A stretch of 64,000 bases of DNA from assembly GCA_020632875.1 (NCBI GenBank), contig JACKET010000010.1, forward strand, positions 186,001-250,000. The letters run 5' to 3'. Shown here in pieces: positions 20,620 to 29,901 of this stretch (the stretch's first letter is position 1; each line of letters begins with the position of its first letter). The notes under the pieces are model-generated. The model made no database searches and had not been told where the DNA came from. It was given only the letters and a program-made list of their open reading frames with translations. The DNA is from Alphaproteobacteria bacterium (lineage in GTDB: Bacteria; Myxococcota_A; UBA796; GCA-2862545). The position numbers and the translations under genes were made by a program.

Positions 20620-21862
20620 CCTGACGATCCCGGCGCCCATCCGCGCCCTCGCCGAAGACGTCCATCGCGCCGGCGGGCGCGCGTGGATCGTGGGCGGCGG
20701 GATCCGCGACCACCTGATGGGTCGCGTCGTGAAGGACTGGGACGTCGAGGTCCACGGGGTCGAGACGCCCGCCCTCGAGCGCCTGCTGCGGCAGCACGGC
20801 TCGGTGAACGCGGTGGGGCGGTCGTTCGGCGTGTTCAAGCTCCGCCCGCGCGGCAGCCCGTCGAGCGACCCCGAGATCGACGTGTCGATCCCGCGCCGCG
20901 ACAGCAACGCGGGGCCCGGCCACAAGGGGATCGCCGTCGAAGGCGACCCGTTCATGCCGCTCGAAGAGGCCGTGCGTCGGCGCGACCTCACGATCAACGC
21001 GCTGATGCTCGACATCCGCACCCACGCCATCGCCGATCCGGCCGGCGGGATCGCGGATCTGCAGGCCGGCCGCCTGCGCGCGGTCGACCCGCACACCTTC
21101 CTCGACGACCCGCTCCGCGCGCTGCGGGTGGCGCAGTTCGTCGCCCGCACGGGCTTCGAGCCGGACGCCACCCTGCTCGACCTCTGCACCCGCGCGCCGC
21201 TCGAAGAGCTCCCTGCCGAGCGCATCCAGACGGAGTGGGAGAAGCTGCTCGTGCGCGGCGTGCACATCGCGCGGGGCCTCGCGGTGGCCCGCGACACCGC
21301 GATCCTGTCGCGCGTGTTCCCGGAGCGCGCCGATCCCGTCGAGCTCGACGCGGCGCTCGACGGTGCGAAGCTCCACCGCGCCGCGCTCGACGGCCTCGGG
21401 CGCCGCTGGGCGCTGATGCTCGCCGTGTGGCTGTCCCACACGCCGCTCGACGGGGCCCTCGCCACGCTCGACCGGCTCTGGCTCCACCGGGTCGGCGGAT
21501 TCCCGACCCGCGAGCAGGTCGTCGGTGTGCTCCAGCACCTCTCCGCTCCGGCCCGCACCGACGCAGAGCTCCGCCACCTGTCGGTGCACGCCGAGCTCCA
21601 GCTCGCGCTCCGCACCCGCGCGGCCCTCGCCCCCCACGACGGCTGGGACGGCCCGCTGCACCGGGCCGGAGAGCTCGGCGTCCTCGAGCGTCGCCCCCCT
21701 CCCCTGCTCCAGGGCCGCGACCTGCAGTCCCTCGGGGCGCCGGCGGGTCCCGGCATGGGGGTCCTGCTCAAGGAGGCCTATCGGCTGCAGCTCGACGGCG
21801 TGCTCACGACGCGCGAGGGCGCACGCGCCTGGGCGGCCGAGCAGCTCGACGCCGCGCCGTGA
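20606..21862 (+). CDS. cca: tRNA nucleotidyltransferase / poly(A) polymerase family (CCA-adding type)
   Basis: The 418-residue protein is a class II nucleotidyltransferase: GGGIRDHLMGR (30-40), catalytic Asp pair in KDWDVEV (Asp44, Asp46), RRDLTINALMLD and the downstream ALRVAQFVART helix region. Enzymes of this family add CCA to tRNA 3' ends or act as poly(A) polymerase; the two are hard to tell apart by sequence. The nearby tRNA-Ser(CGA), which lacks an encoded CCA, makes CCA addition a needed activity. It starts with GTG 20606, inside the end of the hydrolase-like gene. The C-terminal 150 residues lack an HD domain. Confidence 0.85.
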   Translation: MNVADLTIPAPIRALAEDVHRAGGRAWIVGGGIRDHLMGRVVKDWDVEVHGVETPALERLLRQHGSVNAVGRSFGVFKLRPRGSPSSDPEIDVSIPRRDSNAGPGHKGIAVEGDPFMPLEEAVRRRDLTINALMLDIRTHAIADPAGGIADLQAGRLRAVDPHTFLDDPLRALRVAQFVARTGFEPDATLLDLCTRAPLEELPAERIQTEWEKLLVRGVHIARGLAVARDTAILSRVFPERADPVELDAALDGAKLHRAALDGLGRRWALMLAVWLSHTPLDGALATLDRLWLHRVGGFPTREQVVGVLQHLSAPARTDAELRHLSVHAELQLALRTRAALAPHDGWDGPLHRAGELGVLERRPPPLLQGRDLQSLGAPAGPGMGVLLKEAYRLQLDGVLTTREGARAWAAEQLDAAP

Positions 21863-21869
21863 CGCACGA

Positions 21870-21901
21870 ACGCCTCCGAGCCCGGGCGGGCGCGGAGGCG
21901 T
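21870..21901. terminator. Bidirectional hairpin between convergent genes
   Basis: ACGCCTCCG (21870-21878) pairs perfectly with CGGAGGCGT (21893-21901) around a G/C-rich 14-base loop. It lies between the stop of the cca gene and the stop of the minus-strand lipoprotein gene, so it could end both transcripts. No clear T run follows on either side. Confidence 0.6.
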
Positions 21902-21938
21902 GTCGAACAGCCACCCGGACGAACGCCCGGGAGACAGA

Positions 21939-22973
21939 CTAGAAGGCGCCACCCGTGGGGGTGGAGCGGGCGTCGCCGCAGTAGCACTTCTCGTCGTCGT
22001 TCTCGGGCGTGTAGTAGTCGCAGTCGAGGCCGGCTTCGCTCTTCGCGTCGAACTCGTCGGTGCAGAACGCCCGCATCGGATCGCCGGAGCAGAACCGCGC
22101 CTCGAAGTCTTCGGAGCGCGCCCACGACCGGTCGGCCTCGTACCCGTAGTAGACGAAGCCCTCGGCACCGCCGGGGATGGCCTCACCCATGATGATGCAC
22201 TCTTCGTTCACGTGCTCGAGCACGCCGGCGATGGCCGGCGCGGCGCGTTCGATCAGCGGGTTGCAGCCACCGTCGGCGAGCAGCAGGCCCAGCGAGAGCC
22301 GGTTGTCGTCGGGGGGCAGCGAGAACACGTCGAGGGCGACGGTGTAGCTCACGCCCGGCTGGGTGTTCGAGATCGTGCAGTACTCGGGCGCCCCGCGGCC
22401 GGCGTGGGCCGTCGGGTTGAACGTCACGTCGGCGGCGATCGTGCAGGCGACCAGGTTGATCGGCACGGTGTTGCCGAGCGAATCCTGGTACTGCACCGCG
22501 AAGTTGCCCATCCGCTCGCCCTCGGTGCCCGTGTAGTACACGGAGAGGCCGGCGTTGAGGTCGACGTCGCCGTCGTCGTAGGGGTTGTCGGGGAAGCGCC
22601 ACCGCGTGGTGGAGGCGCCACCCTGGGTGCCGACCGCCTGGTTCCAGTACACGAGCTCGGGATCGGCGAGCACGCAGACGGAGCCGCCGGTGCCCTCGAA
22701 GTTGAACGTGAGGCCGGAGACCGCGGCATCGCCCGACGGGCCGAGCTCGACGTAGACGGTCGCGCCGCGCACGGCTTCGACCGCTTCGTTCACGTCGGGC
22801 GTCGTGTCGTCGTCGACGGGCACGACCACGGGGATGATGGGGCCACCGCCCTCGGCTTCGATGTGGAGGACCGCGGGGACCCCATCGATCGCGCCGGGGA
22901 ACAGGAAGTCACCCGAGAAGCTGCAGCCGGCCACGAAGGCCAGGGCCGCGAGACCAACAGTCTGGATTCGCAT
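21939..22973 (-). CDS. Lipoprotein of unknown function, last gene of the receptor operon
   Basis: The 344-residue product begins MRIQTVGLAALAFVAGC with a lipobox at Cys17. The mature part is acidic, beta-rich and carries about ten Cys residues, ending in a Cys/Asp/Glu-rich tail. I recognise no family. The ATG at 22973 is chosen for its TGAGGA ribosome site; an ATG at 22988 overlaps the upstream stop and would add five residues. It follows another lipoprotein gene and a TonB-dependent-receptor-like gene on the same strand, so it is likely an outer-membrane partner of that receptor. Confidence 0.75.
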   Translation of the reverse strand: MRIQTVGLAALAFVAGCSFSGDFLFPGAIDGVPAVLHIEAEGGGPIIPVVVPVDDDTTPDVNEAVEAVRGATVYVELGPSGDAAVSGLTFNFEGTGGSVCVLADPELVYWNQAVGTQGGASTTRWRFPDNPYDDGDVDLNAGLSVYYTGTEGERMGNFAVQYQDSLGNTVPINLVACTIAADVTFNPTAHAGRGAPEYCTISNTQPGVSYTVALDVFSLPPDDNRLSLGLLLADGGCNPLIERAAPAIAGVLEHVNEECIIMGEAIPGGAEGFVYYGYEADRSWARSEDFEARFCSGDPMRAFCTDEFDAKSEAGLDCDYYTPENDDEKCYCGDARSTPTGGAF

Positions 22974-22987
22974 CGTCAGGGTCCTCA

Positions 22988-23923
22988 TCAGTCGATCTGC
23001 CAGTTGATCCAGATCTCCGGGAGGTCGTCCGGGCTCTGGTAGATGTAGCCGTAGTCGCCGGTCGCCTCTTGCTGGCCCGCGACCCAGTCGCCGCGGTTCA
23101 GCCGAACCGACGGACGGTTGAGCAGGTCCTGGTACACGGCCCCTGCACGGAAGTCCTCGGCGTACTCGTCGACCTGGCGGCCACGCGTCGAGTCGCAGGT
23201 CGAGAACGCACCGTCGCCGGGCGCCGGCGAGTCCATGAAGGCCCACAGCGTGAAGCCCTGGCCGTCGGCGTTCGTCGCGTACTCCTGCTGCCAGATGAGG
23301 AACTCGCCCTCGAAGTTGCCGTCGGTGCGCTCGACGAAGTCGAGGTCTTCGTGATCGAGCACGCCGTCTTCGTTGCGGTCGCTGGTCACCGTCAGCCCGA
23401 TCTCGGCGTCACTCGTGTAGTTGAGCGTCGAGAAGCAGGTCTGGCGGATGAGCTCACCCGACGTGATGGGCTGGTCGTAGATGTCCTTGATCGGGCTCTC
23501 GAGCGTGTCGGCGAACCAGTCCGCCATCTCCTGGAAGTCGTAGAAACGACCGGAGGGGATGCGGCACGCCATGTCCTTGAGGCAGGCGCTGCGGAAGGTG
23601 CCGATGGTGGTGCCGCCATAGGGGTAGGCGTCGCCGATGCTGAGATCGGCGCTGAACAGCGGACCGACCTCGGGGTGCGGGTAGCGCTGGACGGTGTCCT
23701 CGGGCTGCACCGACGGGTACAGGCCGACGTAGACGGGGCCGATGAGGCGCACGTCGGTGACCTCTTCGACGGTGCCGTCGGAGCGCTGGAAGGTGCGGGT
23801 GGCGGCCTCGCGGGGGATGACCACCGTGCCCGTCATGTTGCGGATCTCGAGACCCTCATCCCAGGCGCAGCCCGTGGCGAGCGCGGGGAGGAGGAGGCCG
23901 AGAGCGATGCTGGTGCGGAACAT
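22988..23923 (-). CDS. Lipoprotein of unknown function in the receptor operon
   Basis: The 311-residue product begins MFRTSIALGLLLPALATGC, a clean lipoprotein signal (Cys19). The mature part contains an EF-hand-like stretch DRNEDGVLDHEDLDF and several Cys residues, with no known domain. A GGAG ribosome site precedes the ATG at 23923, which lies 10 bases after the receptor stop. Spacing and strand indicate one operon: receptor, this lipoprotein, then the 344-residue lipoprotein. Its position suggests a surface ligand-binding or accessory role. Confidence 0.78.
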   Translation of the reverse strand: MFRTSIALGLLLPALATGCAWDEGLEIRNMTGTVVIPREAATRTFQRSDGTVEEVTDVRLIGPVYVGLYPSVQPEDTVQRYPHPEVGPLFSADLSIGDAYPYGGTTIGTFRSACLKDMACRIPSGRFYDFQEMADWFADTLESPIKDIYDQPITSGELIRQTCFSTLNYTSDAEIGLTVTSDRNEDGVLDHEDLDFVERTDGNFEGEFLIWQQEYATNADGQGFTLWAFMDSPAPGDGAFSTCDSTRGRQVDEYAEDFRAGAVYQDLLNRPSVRLNRGDWVAGQQEATGDYGYIYQSPDDLPEIWINWQID

Positions 23924-23933
23924 CGGGTGTCTC

Positions 23934-26708
23934 CTAGAACTCGTAGATGGCGCCGAGCTGCAGGCGGAAGGGATCCTGCCGGTTCAGCAGCACGTAGCGG
24001 TTGGTCTGGGCGATGAAGTTCTGGCTGACGAAGCCGCCCGCGCGGTTGTTCGTGATGTTCTGCGCCTCGACGGACAGCTTGAGGCGGCCCTTGCGCACGT
24101 CGAACACCTGCTGGAAGCGGACCGAGAGATCCCAGAAGCCGGGCTCGCGGGTGTAGGTGCCGCGGGGGCGCTGGCGCACGCCGAACCCACCGTTGACACC
24201 GACGTTGCTCCAGTAGGCCCGGTCGATCGGGTAGCCGGAGGCGCCGACGAAGAACAGGCCGATCTGCTGGGTCCAGGGGTCGGTGGGGAGGTCCCAGATG
24301 CCGATGACCCGGACGACGTGGTTCTGCGCGTTGAGCAGGTTGCCGTAGTTGTACTGGGTCTGCGGGTCGTTCGCGAAGGAGCCCGAGAGCGCCGAGTTCG
24401 AGGAACCGAAGGCCTGCGAGTACGTGTAGATGATCTGGCCACCCCAGCGGCGGGCCACGACCTTGCGGGCCGAGAGGTCCCACTGGAAGACATCGCGCTT
24501 GGCGAGCTGCGGCGTGCGGATGCGGAACCGGTTCGTGTCGGGGTCGCCGAAGCGCGAGCCGATGTTCGTGCTGCCGTTCTCGTCGTAGATGATGTTGATG
24601 TCGTCGAACTCGAAGATGTTCCGCGTGAACTTGCCGCTCATCGAGGAGGACAGGGCGAAGTCGGTGATGACCTCGCGCTCGAGGATGAGGACGAGCTCGT
24701 CGGTGCGCGGGTTGCGCAGCGTGTCGTGCGACGTGTTGAAGTTCGTCGCCGGGTCGTACTCGTAGTTGAGCGTCTGGTTGTTCAGGAAGCCGGTGCCGTT
24801 CGCCGAGCCGAAGTACTCGCCCAGGAAGAGCTTGGCGCCGTAGCCGCTCTGGCTGGTGAAGTCGGCGACGGAGAGGCGGCCGGTGTCGTTGAACCGACCG
24901 TAGCCCGTGGCGATCTTCGTCTTCTGGTCACCCCAGGGATCCCAGGCGGCGAACAGGCGGGGACCCCACATGTTCGCGGAGAGCACGGGCTCGCCGAGGT
25001 CGTTCCGCATGACGGAGTTGTCGAAGCGGGTACCGTAGTTGATGGTCAGGTTCGGGACCGGCTTCCAGCTGTCTTGCAGGAAGAAGTTGAACTGGCTGCC
25101 CGTCGTACGGAACTTGATGGGCTTGCTGTACTCGACGTAGAAGTAGTTCGCGAACGACTCGGGGTCGAAAGGCACCGCGAGGAGGTCGTAGTAGACGAGG
25201 TTGCCGTTGATGCCCTGGGTCTGGTCCCAGATGAGCTGGCTGCCTTCGACGCCGAACTTGAAGTCGTGCGTACCGCCCAGGGGGTCTTCGATGGCGAGCA
25301 GCGACAGCTTGCTCGACAGGTTGAACCGGAAGCGGTCGTCGAAGTAGTACTGGATGTTGTTGACCGAGTCGAAGGCGCCGAACTGGCCGATGCGACCGGG
25401 GGTGTACCAGTCGATCTCGCCCTCGGCCTCGTCGACCTGGCACTTGTTCTGGACGCGGTCGCGGTTGTGCGTACACGGCACCGAGGAGGCCTCGATGAAG
25501 GACTTCTGGAAGGTGAAGACCGTGTCGAGGTTGGTCTCGGGCGACAGGAACCACTGCCAGCGAGCCGACGTGACGGCGCCACCCTGGGTCTGACGGCCCT
25601 GGGAGTCGTCCTTCAGGAACGGGCTGCCCTGGTAGGTGTTGTCGATCGTGGTCGGGTCCATCTGGAGGAACGCGGTGAAGCGGTGCTCGGAGGACGGCTG
25701 GACGGTGAGCTTGCCGAGCACGTAGTGCGCGTCGAAGTCACGGCTCTGGGGCGTGCCCGAGACGGCGATCAGCGAGCGGCTGTGCTGGTAGGACAGGATG
25801 AAGAAGGCCTTGTCGCGGATGACGGGGCCCTTCACGATCGCGCCGATCTGGATGGTCTGGAAGGTGTTGTCCCAGCCGTTCGGGGCCAGCGTGGTGCCGT
25901 CGGCGGAGATCCGCTCGTCCATCCGGGGGCGCCAGTCGCCGTTCGTGTAGAAGACCGAGGAGTTGAACTCGAGGTTGTTCGAGCCCGAGTCGGTGACGAC
26001 GTTCACGACGCCGCCGAGCGACACGCCGTACTCCGGCATGTAGCCGCCGAGGAGGACCTCGATCTGCTGGATCGCGTCGAAGTTGAAGTTGACCGAGAAC
26101 GTGCCCGTGACGGGGTCGGTGATGTTGGCACCGTCGAGCATGTAGGTGTTCTCGTTCTGGGCCGCGCCACCGATGTTCGGGTTGCCGCCCTGGCCCGTGC
26201 CGACCGCGACGCCGGCAGCCTGCTGCACGGCGGTCTGGTAGGTACGACCGGAGGGCACGCGCTGCAGGAACTCCTTCGTGAGGACGGAGCCGCGCGAGGT
26301 GGAGCTCGTGTCGACGGCCTTCTCCTTCGCCTCGACGACGATGACCTCGCCGGCTGCGACGGTGACGGTCAGCGCGTACTCGCGGGAGATCTTGATCGGC
26401 ACGTTCTCGACGAGCGCTTCACCCGCGGGGCTCTTCACCTCGACCTTGTAGTTCGAGGCCGGCGGCAGGTCGGAGAAGACTGCGATGCCGGACGAGCTCG
26501 TGGTCTTCATCTGAGCGCCGCCGGGGAGGCTGGGGCTCGAGAGGGTGACCTCGGCGTTCGGGATCTCGAATTCATCCGAGTCCACGACGGTGACCCGCAG
26601 CGAGCCCGTGGTCTGGGCGAGCGCGGGGGACGCGACGAGAAGGGCGGCAAAGGCTGCGAACAACCTAAGCAACCGCGGAATTGGGAGCTGGATGCGGATC
26701 GTGTCCAT
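23934..26708 (-). CDS. TonB-dependent receptor-like outer-membrane protein (copy 1)
   Basis: The 924-residue protein has a signal peptide ending in ALAQ near residue 33, then a carboxypeptidase-regulatory-like beta domain (about 35-115). A plug-like region follows (SGRTYQTAVQQAAGVAV, YMLDGANITDPVTG, GGVVNVVTDSGSN) and then a long barrel ending in IYEF. Such CarbopepD-reg/plug/barrel proteins take up large substrates across the outer membrane, or act as Oar-like surface proteins in myxobacteria. No TonB box is obvious. Two lipoprotein genes follow within 15 bases each. It is closely similar throughout to the next receptor upstream, a tandem duplication. A GGGGGA site precedes the ATG at 26708. 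Confidence 0.88.
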   Translation of the reverse strand: MDTIRIQLPIPRLLRLFAAFAALLVASPALAQTTGSLRVTVVDSDEFEIPNAEVTLSSPSLPGGAQMKTTSSSGIAVFSDLPPASNYKVEVKSPAGEALVENVPIKISREYALTVTVAAGEVIVVEAKEKAVDTSSTSRGSVLTKEFLQRVPSGRTYQTAVQQAAGVAVGTGQGGNPNIGGAAQNENTYMLDGANITDPVTGTFSVNFNFDAIQQIEVLLGGYMPEYGVSLGGVVNVVTDSGSNNLEFNSSVFYTNGDWRPRMDERISADGTTLAPNGWDNTFQTIQIGAIVKGPVIRDKAFFILSYQHSRSLIAVSGTPQSRDFDAHYVLGKLTVQPSSEHRFTAFLQMDPTTIDNTYQGSPFLKDDSQGRQTQGGAVTSARWQWFLSPETNLDTVFTFQKSFIEASSVPCTHNRDRVQNKCQVDEAEGEIDWYTPGRIGQFGAFDSVNNIQYYFDDRFRFNLSSKLSLLAIEDPLGGTHDFKFGVEGSQLIWDQTQGINGNLVYYDLLAVPFDPESFANYFYVEYSKPIKFRTTGSQFNFFLQDSWKPVPNLTINYGTRFDNSVMRNDLGEPVLSANMWGPRLFAAWDPWGDQKTKIATGYGRFNDTGRLSVADFTSQSGYGAKLFLGEYFGSANGTGFLNNQTLNYEYDPATNFNTSHDTLRNPRTDELVLILEREVITDFALSSSMSGKFTRNIFEFDDINIIYDENGSTNIGSRFGDPDTNRFRIRTPQLAKRDVFQWDLSARKVVARRWGGQIIYTYSQAFGSSNSALSGSFANDPQTQYNYGNLLNAQNHVVRVIGIWDLPTDPWTQQIGLFFVGASGYPIDRAYWSNVGVNGGFGVRQRPRGTYTREPGFWDLSVRFQQVFDVRKGRLKLSVEAQNITNNRAGGFVSQNFIAQTNRYVLLNRQDPFRLQLGAIYEF

Positions 26709-26838
26709 TTGTCCCCCGGGCGCGCCAGAACGGCCCTTGTTCCTGGTCAACTGAAGAATTTGCCCGGGATGAAATACCCGGCGCAGAACGGCGTAGAAGT
26801 ACAGGATCCGGCCCTTCCAGTCAACCAATTTCATGGTC

Positions 26839-26886
26839 TGGACGGGCTCTGAGACCCGGGGGGTGAGACCCCGGGCAATCCGTCCA
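26839..26886. repeat. Nested inverted repeat between the two receptor genes
   Basis: The outer arms TGGACGG (26839-26845) and CCGTCCA (26880-26886) are perfect, and inside them CCCGGGG (26855-26861) pairs with CCCCGGG (26869-26875). The structure lies in the 269-base gap after receptor copy 2 and before copy 1, both on the minus strand. It could terminate copy 2 transcription or act in the leader of copy 1. The rest of the gap holds no gene that I can see; it is less G/C-rich near 26760-26830. Confidence 0.6.
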
Positions 26887-26977
26887 GTGCGGCTCCTCCG
26901 AGCGGCGTTAACGCCGAGGTGTGGATCCGTGTGCGATCCTCTGCCCGATCGCCCGGGGAACATCGGCCAGCACGGGA

Positions 26978-29734
26978 TCACAGGTCGTACCTCACGCCGA
27001 GCTGGAGGCGGAGGGGATCCTGCCGCTCGACCCGGATCGCGCGGCCGGTCTCGTCGAGGAACCGCCCCCCGGTGAGCTGGGTCGAGCTGATGCGCCCGCC
27101 CGCGCGGTTGTTCGTGAGGTTCTGGGCCTCGAAGGACAGCCGCAGGGAGCCCGTCCGGGTGGGGATCGTCTGCTGGTACCGCACCGAGAGGTCCCAGAAG
27201 GGGTCGAGACGCGTGTAGGCATTGCGGGGCGCGATGCGGGCCCCGTACGAGCCCTGCCCGGTGTTCTCCCAGTAGTACCGCTCGACCGGGATGCCCGAGC
27301 CCGCCACGAGGAACGCACCGATCTGCGGGGTCCACGGGTCGAGCGGGATCTCCCACAGGCCCACCGCGCGGACGGTGTGCTGCTGGGCGTTCGGGATCGG
27401 GCCGTAGTTGAAGGCGGTCTGCGGATCGTTCGCGAACGAGCCGGACAGGGACGACGCGGAGCTGCCGAGCGCCTGGGTGAACGTGTAGGCGAGTGTCGCG
27501 GCCATGCGGCGGTGGAACACGCGCCGGGCCTCGAGATCCCAGGTGTACACGGTCCGGCGGGCGAGGGCCGGCGTGCGGACCCGGTAGTACGAGGTGTCGG
27601 GATCGCCGTAGCGGCTGCCGATGTTCGTCGTGCCCTGCTCGTCGTAGACCACGGACTGCTCGTCGTACTCGTACAGGTTGCGGGTCAGCCGCGCGCTCGT
27701 GCGGCTCGAGAGCACCGTGGCCTTCGCGATCTCGCGCTCGAGGATCAGGACGACCTCGTCGGTGTGGGGGTTCTTCAGACGGTCGTGCGCGGTGTTGGTC
27801 GTGCGGTTCGGCTGGTAGTCGAACGACTGGCTCTGGCCGTTCAGGAAGCCGACTCCGGTGCCGTCGCCGAACTGCTCGCCCAGGTACAGCTTGCTGCCGA
27901 AGCCCGATCGGGACGTGAAGTCCGCCACCGATAGTCGCCCGGTGTCGTTGAACCGGCCGAAGCCCCCGGCGATCTTCGTCTTCTGGTCGCGGAAGGGATC
28001 CCAGGCCGCGTAGAGCCGCGGCCCCCACAGCGCCGCGTCCAGCACGGCCTCGTCGCTGTCGTTCCGGAGGACCGCACGGTCGAAGCGGGTGCCGAAGTTG
28101 ACCGTGAGGTTGTCGAACACCTTCCAGCTGTCCTGCACGAACGCGCTCGTCTGGGTGCCGGTGGTCTGGAAGGTCAGGGGCCGGCTGTACTCGATCCAGT
28201 AGAGGTTCGTGAAGGACTCCGGGTCGAACGGCACGGCGTTGGTGTCGACCTGGAGCAGGTTGCCGTTCACGCCGAACGTCTTGTCCCAGAACAGCTGCTG
28301 CACCTCGACGCCGGCCTTGAGGTCGTGCAGGCCGCCCATGGGGTCCTCGACCGCACGCATCGACAGCTTCGTGCCGATGTTCAGGCGGCTCCGGTCGTCG
28401 AAGTCGAACAGCACGTTGTTCACGGTGTCGTAGGCGCCGCCGATCCCGTCGCGGCCAGGCGAGTACCAGTCGACCGTGTCCTGGGCCTCGTCGGGCCGGC
28501 ACTTGTTCTTGTCGGAGTTGCGATCGTGCGTGCAGGGCACGCCGCCGCGCTCGATGAACGACCGCTGGGCCGTGATGGCGGTGTCGAGGTCGATGTCGTC
28601 CCCGAGCGCCCACAGCCAGCGGGCGCTCCCCACGAGGCCGCCCTGCGACTGCCGGCCCTGGGCCGCCGCCTTGATGAAGGGGTCGCCCTGGTAGGTGTTG
28701 TCGATGGTCGTCGGATCCATCTGGACGAACGCCGTGAAGCGATGCTGGAGCGCAGGCTGGATCGTCAGCTTCCCGAGCACGTAGTGCCCGTCGAAGTCGC
28801 GCCGCTGCGGGGTCCCCGAGACGCCGATCAGCGACCGGCTGTGCTGGTAGGAGAGCACGAAGAACGCCTTGTCGCGGACGATCGGGCCACTCACCATCGC
28901 GCTGAGCTGGAGCGTCGAGAAGCTGTTGTCGAAGCCCGACGGCGACAGCACCGCGCCATCGGCGGCGAGCCGCTCGTCGAGCCGCGGGCGCCAGTCGCCG
29001 TTCGTGTAGAACACGGAGCTGCTGAACTGGAGCTCGTTGCTCCCCGAGGCGGTCACGATGTTGACGACCGCGCCGAGCGAGACGCCATGCTCGGGCATGT
29101 AGCCCCCGAGCAGCAGCTCCAGCTGCTCGATCGCCTCGTAGTTGAAGTTCGCCGAGAAGGTGCCGGTGACGGGGTCCGTGATCTGCACCCCGTCGATCGT
29201 GTAGGAGTTCTCGTCGGAGGCGGCCCCGCCGAAGTTGGCGTTGGCCCCCCGCGTCACGCCCTGGGCGCCGCCGAGCAGCGCGGTTCCGCCCTCGGTCGTC
29301 CGCCCCGTGGGCGCCAGATCGAGCATCTTCCGATCGAGGATCCGGCTGTCGGACGTGTCGCGGAGATCGACGGTCTTCGGACGCTCGACGGTGATCTCCG
29401 TCACCTTGCCGAGCTCCAGCTCCAGCACGGTGATGCGTCCGGCCTGGACCGTGACCGGTGGCGACCCGACCTCGCCCACCGGCGCCTTCACGACCACCTC
29501 GTAGTCCGTGGCCGGCACGAGGTTGGCGAAGCGCGCCCGCCCGCTCGCGTCGGTCGTGCGGACCTGGGTGCCGCCGACCATGTGGAGCCCGCCGAGCGAC
29601 ACCTCGGCGTTCGGCACCTCGAGGTCGTCACGGTCGGTGACGACCACCTCGAGGGCCCCCGTCGTCGCCGCCCACACGGGCTGGACGAGCGCGAGCAGCG
29701 CGAAGAGCAGACAGACGAAGGCTCGAAGGCACAC
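26978..29734 (-). CDS. TonB-dependent receptor-like outer-membrane protein (copy 2)
   Basis: The 918-residue protein has the same plan as copy 1: signal peptide ending VWA near residue 24, carboxypeptidase-regulatory-like domain, plug-like region (YTIDGVQITDPVTG, GAVVNIVTASGSN) and barrel. Long blocks match copy 1 almost word for word, for example FTAF(L/V)QMDPTTIDNTYQG. It starts with GTG 29734 after GGGAGGAG; longer in-frame starts would place about 34 basic, non-secretory residues before the signal. Unlike copy 1 it has no lipoprotein gene directly downstream. The divergent region to the sulfatase-like gene is 167 bases. Confidence 0.88.
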   Translation of the reverse strand: MCLRAFVCLLFALLALVQPVWAATTGALEVVVTDRDDLEVPNAEVSLGGLHMVGGTQVRTTDASGRARFANLVPATDYEVVVKAPVGEVGSPPVTVQAGRITVLELELGKVTEITVERPKTVDLRDTSDSRILDRKMLDLAPTGRTTEGGTALLGGAQGVTRGANANFGGAASDENSYTIDGVQITDPVTGTFSANFNYEAIEQLELLLGGYMPEHGVSLGAVVNIVTASGSNELQFSSSVFYTNGDWRPRLDERLAADGAVLSPSGFDNSFSTLQLSAMVSGPIVRDKAFFVLSYQHSRSLIGVSGTPQRRDFDGHYVLGKLTIQPALQHRFTAFVQMDPTTIDNTYQGDPFIKAAAQGRQSQGGLVGSARWLWALGDDIDLDTAITAQRSFIERGGVPCTHDRNSDKNKCRPDEAQDTVDWYSPGRDGIGGAYDTVNNVLFDFDDRSRLNIGTKLSMRAVEDPMGGLHDLKAGVEVQQLFWDKTFGVNGNLLQVDTNAVPFDPESFTNLYWIEYSRPLTFQTTGTQTSAFVQDSWKVFDNLTVNFGTRFDRAVLRNDSDEAVLDAALWGPRLYAAWDPFRDQKTKIAGGFGRFNDTGRLSVADFTSRSGFGSKLYLGEQFGDGTGVGFLNGQSQSFDYQPNRTTNTAHDRLKNPHTDEVVLILEREIAKATVLSSRTSARLTRNLYEYDEQSVVYDEQGTTNIGSRYGDPDTSYYRVRTPALARRTVYTWDLEARRVFHRRMAATLAYTFTQALGSSASSLSGSFANDPQTAFNYGPIPNAQQHTVRAVGLWEIPLDPWTPQIGAFLVAGSGIPVERYYWENTGQGSYGARIAPRNAYTRLDPFWDLSVRYQQTIPTRTGSLRLSFEAQNLTNNRAGGRISSTQLTGGRFLDETGRAIRVERQDPLRLQLGVRYDL

Positions 29735-29901
29735 GGACTCCTCCCACCCCGCGGCATCGCGGGTCCCCGTTCGGATTCGGCGGCCGGACGCGCCGGCGCG
29801 CTGTGGTGCCCGACGAGGCCGGTGGGTCGCGCACACCGCACCCGCCCCGTCGGGACACCAGGAGGTGGCGGCGGGGCCCGCGGCGTTAATAGGGGGCCGT
29901 G

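Noticed and set aside
22988..29734. Receptor-lipoprotein set considered as a SusCD polysaccharide-uptake locus
   Set aside because: Neither lipoprotein shows SusD-like helical repeats and there are no glycoside hydrolases nearby.
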